Source: Anaerolineales bacterium (lineage in GTDB: Bacteria; Chloroflexota; Anaerolineae; Anaerolineales; E44-bin32). From it: a stretch of DNA of 5,713 bases. The DNA lies in the NCBI GenBank assembly GCA_023144145.1, contig JAGLGG010000039.1, positions 1 through 5,713 of the forward strand, written 5' to 3'. Below the pieces are notes generated by a model. That model saw only the letters and a list, made by a program, of their open reading frames with translations, had not been told where the DNA came from and made no database searches. Shown here piece by piece: positions 5,094 to 5,713 of the stretch (the stretch's first letter is position 1; each line of letters starts with the position of its first letter). The position numbers and the translations under genes were made by a program.

Positions 5094-5713
5094 ATGAGTA
5101 ATAGTAAGATCAGAATTTTGATTGTGGATGATCATGAAGTTGTTCGAAGCGCGTATCGTCTTCTGCTAGAGAAAGAGGGGATGGAGGTTGTGAAAGATGT
5201 GGGTACAGGAAATCAAGGAGTAGATGCCGTCCTTGAGCTCAAGCCAGACATTGTACTGTTAGATATTTCAATGCCCGATATGGATGGTTTGGCCGCACTA
5301 TCCTTGATGAAGTATCTCCACCCCGAAGTTCAGGTGGTAGTTTTAACCTCTCACGAGGACGAAATGTACATGGCCAGGGCAGGGGAACTAGGTGCGGCGG
5401 GCTTCTTTACGAAAAGAGTCCCCTCCGGTGAATTGATCACAGCAATCAAGGCGATTGGTGCAGGGAAGCCCAATCCAGTGAAAGAGACGCTGACAAAGAG
5501 AGTTACCCCGCCTTCTGTCTCCGGCTTTACTGCTTACAAGCCAATAATTCAAACTAAGAATGATCTAACCGGTCAAGAGACGGTAGTTGTTTCGCTTATA
5601 TCCATGGGATGTACGAACGAGGAAATCACCGAGCAACTCTGCGTGAGCCGCAACACACTAAAAACGCATCTTCGACATATTTATAGTAAGCTGGATGTAT
5701 CCGATCGCACCCA
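5094..5713 (+). CDS. NarL/FixJ-family response regulator (receiver plus LuxR-type helix-turn-helix), 3' end beyond the window
   Basis: This is a two-component transcription factor. Of the protein, 206 residues are present and only a few more are expected. The receiver domain (about 6-122) has the acidic pair D12/D13, phospho-acceptor D57 in LLDISMPDMDG, T85 and K107, so all catalytic positions are intact. A linker of about 30 residues follows. The LuxR-type DNA-binding domain begins near LTGQETVVV (158-166), diverged from the usual LTxREREVL, and continues with TNEEITEQL, CVSRNTLKTHLRHIYSKL and DVSDRT. ATG 5094 has a good ribosome site, AAGGGAG (5082-5088), 5 bases upstream. No histidine kinase is visible. 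It follows the pilus genes on the same strand but after 480 bases and probably has its own promoter. Control of pilus genes is a guess from position. Confidence 0.95.
   Translation, partial: MSNSKIRILIVDDHEVVRSAYRLLLEKEGMEVVKDVGTGNQGVDAVLELKPDIVLLDISMPDMDGLAALSLMKYLHPEVQVVVLTSHEDEMYMARAGELGAAGFFTKRVPSGELITAIKAIGAGKPNPVKETLTKRVTPPSVSGFTAYKPIIQTKNDLTGQETVVVSLISMGCTNEEITEQLCVSRNTLKTHLRHIYSKLDVSDRT

Overview
The window reads as chromosomal DNA of a bacterium with mid-range GC, most likely a Chloroflexota member of the Anaerolineae type. That is an inference from family resemblance: a compact TadE-TadE-TadG pilus unit with 'GQGLVEFAL'-like N-termini, a NarL-type response regulator beside it, and an IclR regulator with an extra flavin-barrel domain. 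No rRNA, tRNA, CRISPR array, insertion sequence or transposase is visible.

Left block, minus strand (1-1710). A regulator with an IclR winged helix, an IclR ligand domain and a C-terminal PPOX/pyridoxamine-phosphate-oxidase-like split barrel is followed after 2 bases by the ATPase of a NitT/TauT-type ABC importer, which runs off the left edge. Its promoter is a textbook sigma-70 site (TTGACA, 16 bp, TATAAT). Two exact 16-bp repeats, 20 bp apart, cover the -10 box and the start codon. This suggests a self-regulated transcription unit for uptake of a small, possibly cofactor-related, nutrient.

Divergent intergenic region (1665-2217, 553 bp). Besides that promoter it holds a 29-bp dyad (1781-1809), a compact structured-RNA candidate (about 2023-2129) with a possible loop-tail pseudoknot, and a strong plus-strand terminator hairpin (2101-2129) that has no obvious plus-strand gene in front of it.

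Right block, plus strand (2218-5713). Two TadE-type pseudopilins (175 and 135 aa), each with a G|QGxVEF processing motif, are followed by a TadG-like protein with one N-terminal membrane anchor and a long, glycine/asparagine-rich, probably beta-helical extracellular domain. The second tadE and tadG overlap by ATGA. The three likely supply minor components of a tight-adherence (Flp/Tad) pilus; the ATPase, platform and secretin genes are not in the window. After a 480-bp AT-rich gap with hairpins but no convincing gene comes a NarL/FixJ response regulator, complete except for its last few residues. It may control surface structures, but only proximity supports that.

The most notable points are the IclR-PPOX fusion with its repeat-promoter arrangement, and the orphan structured RNA plus terminator ahead of the pilus genes.
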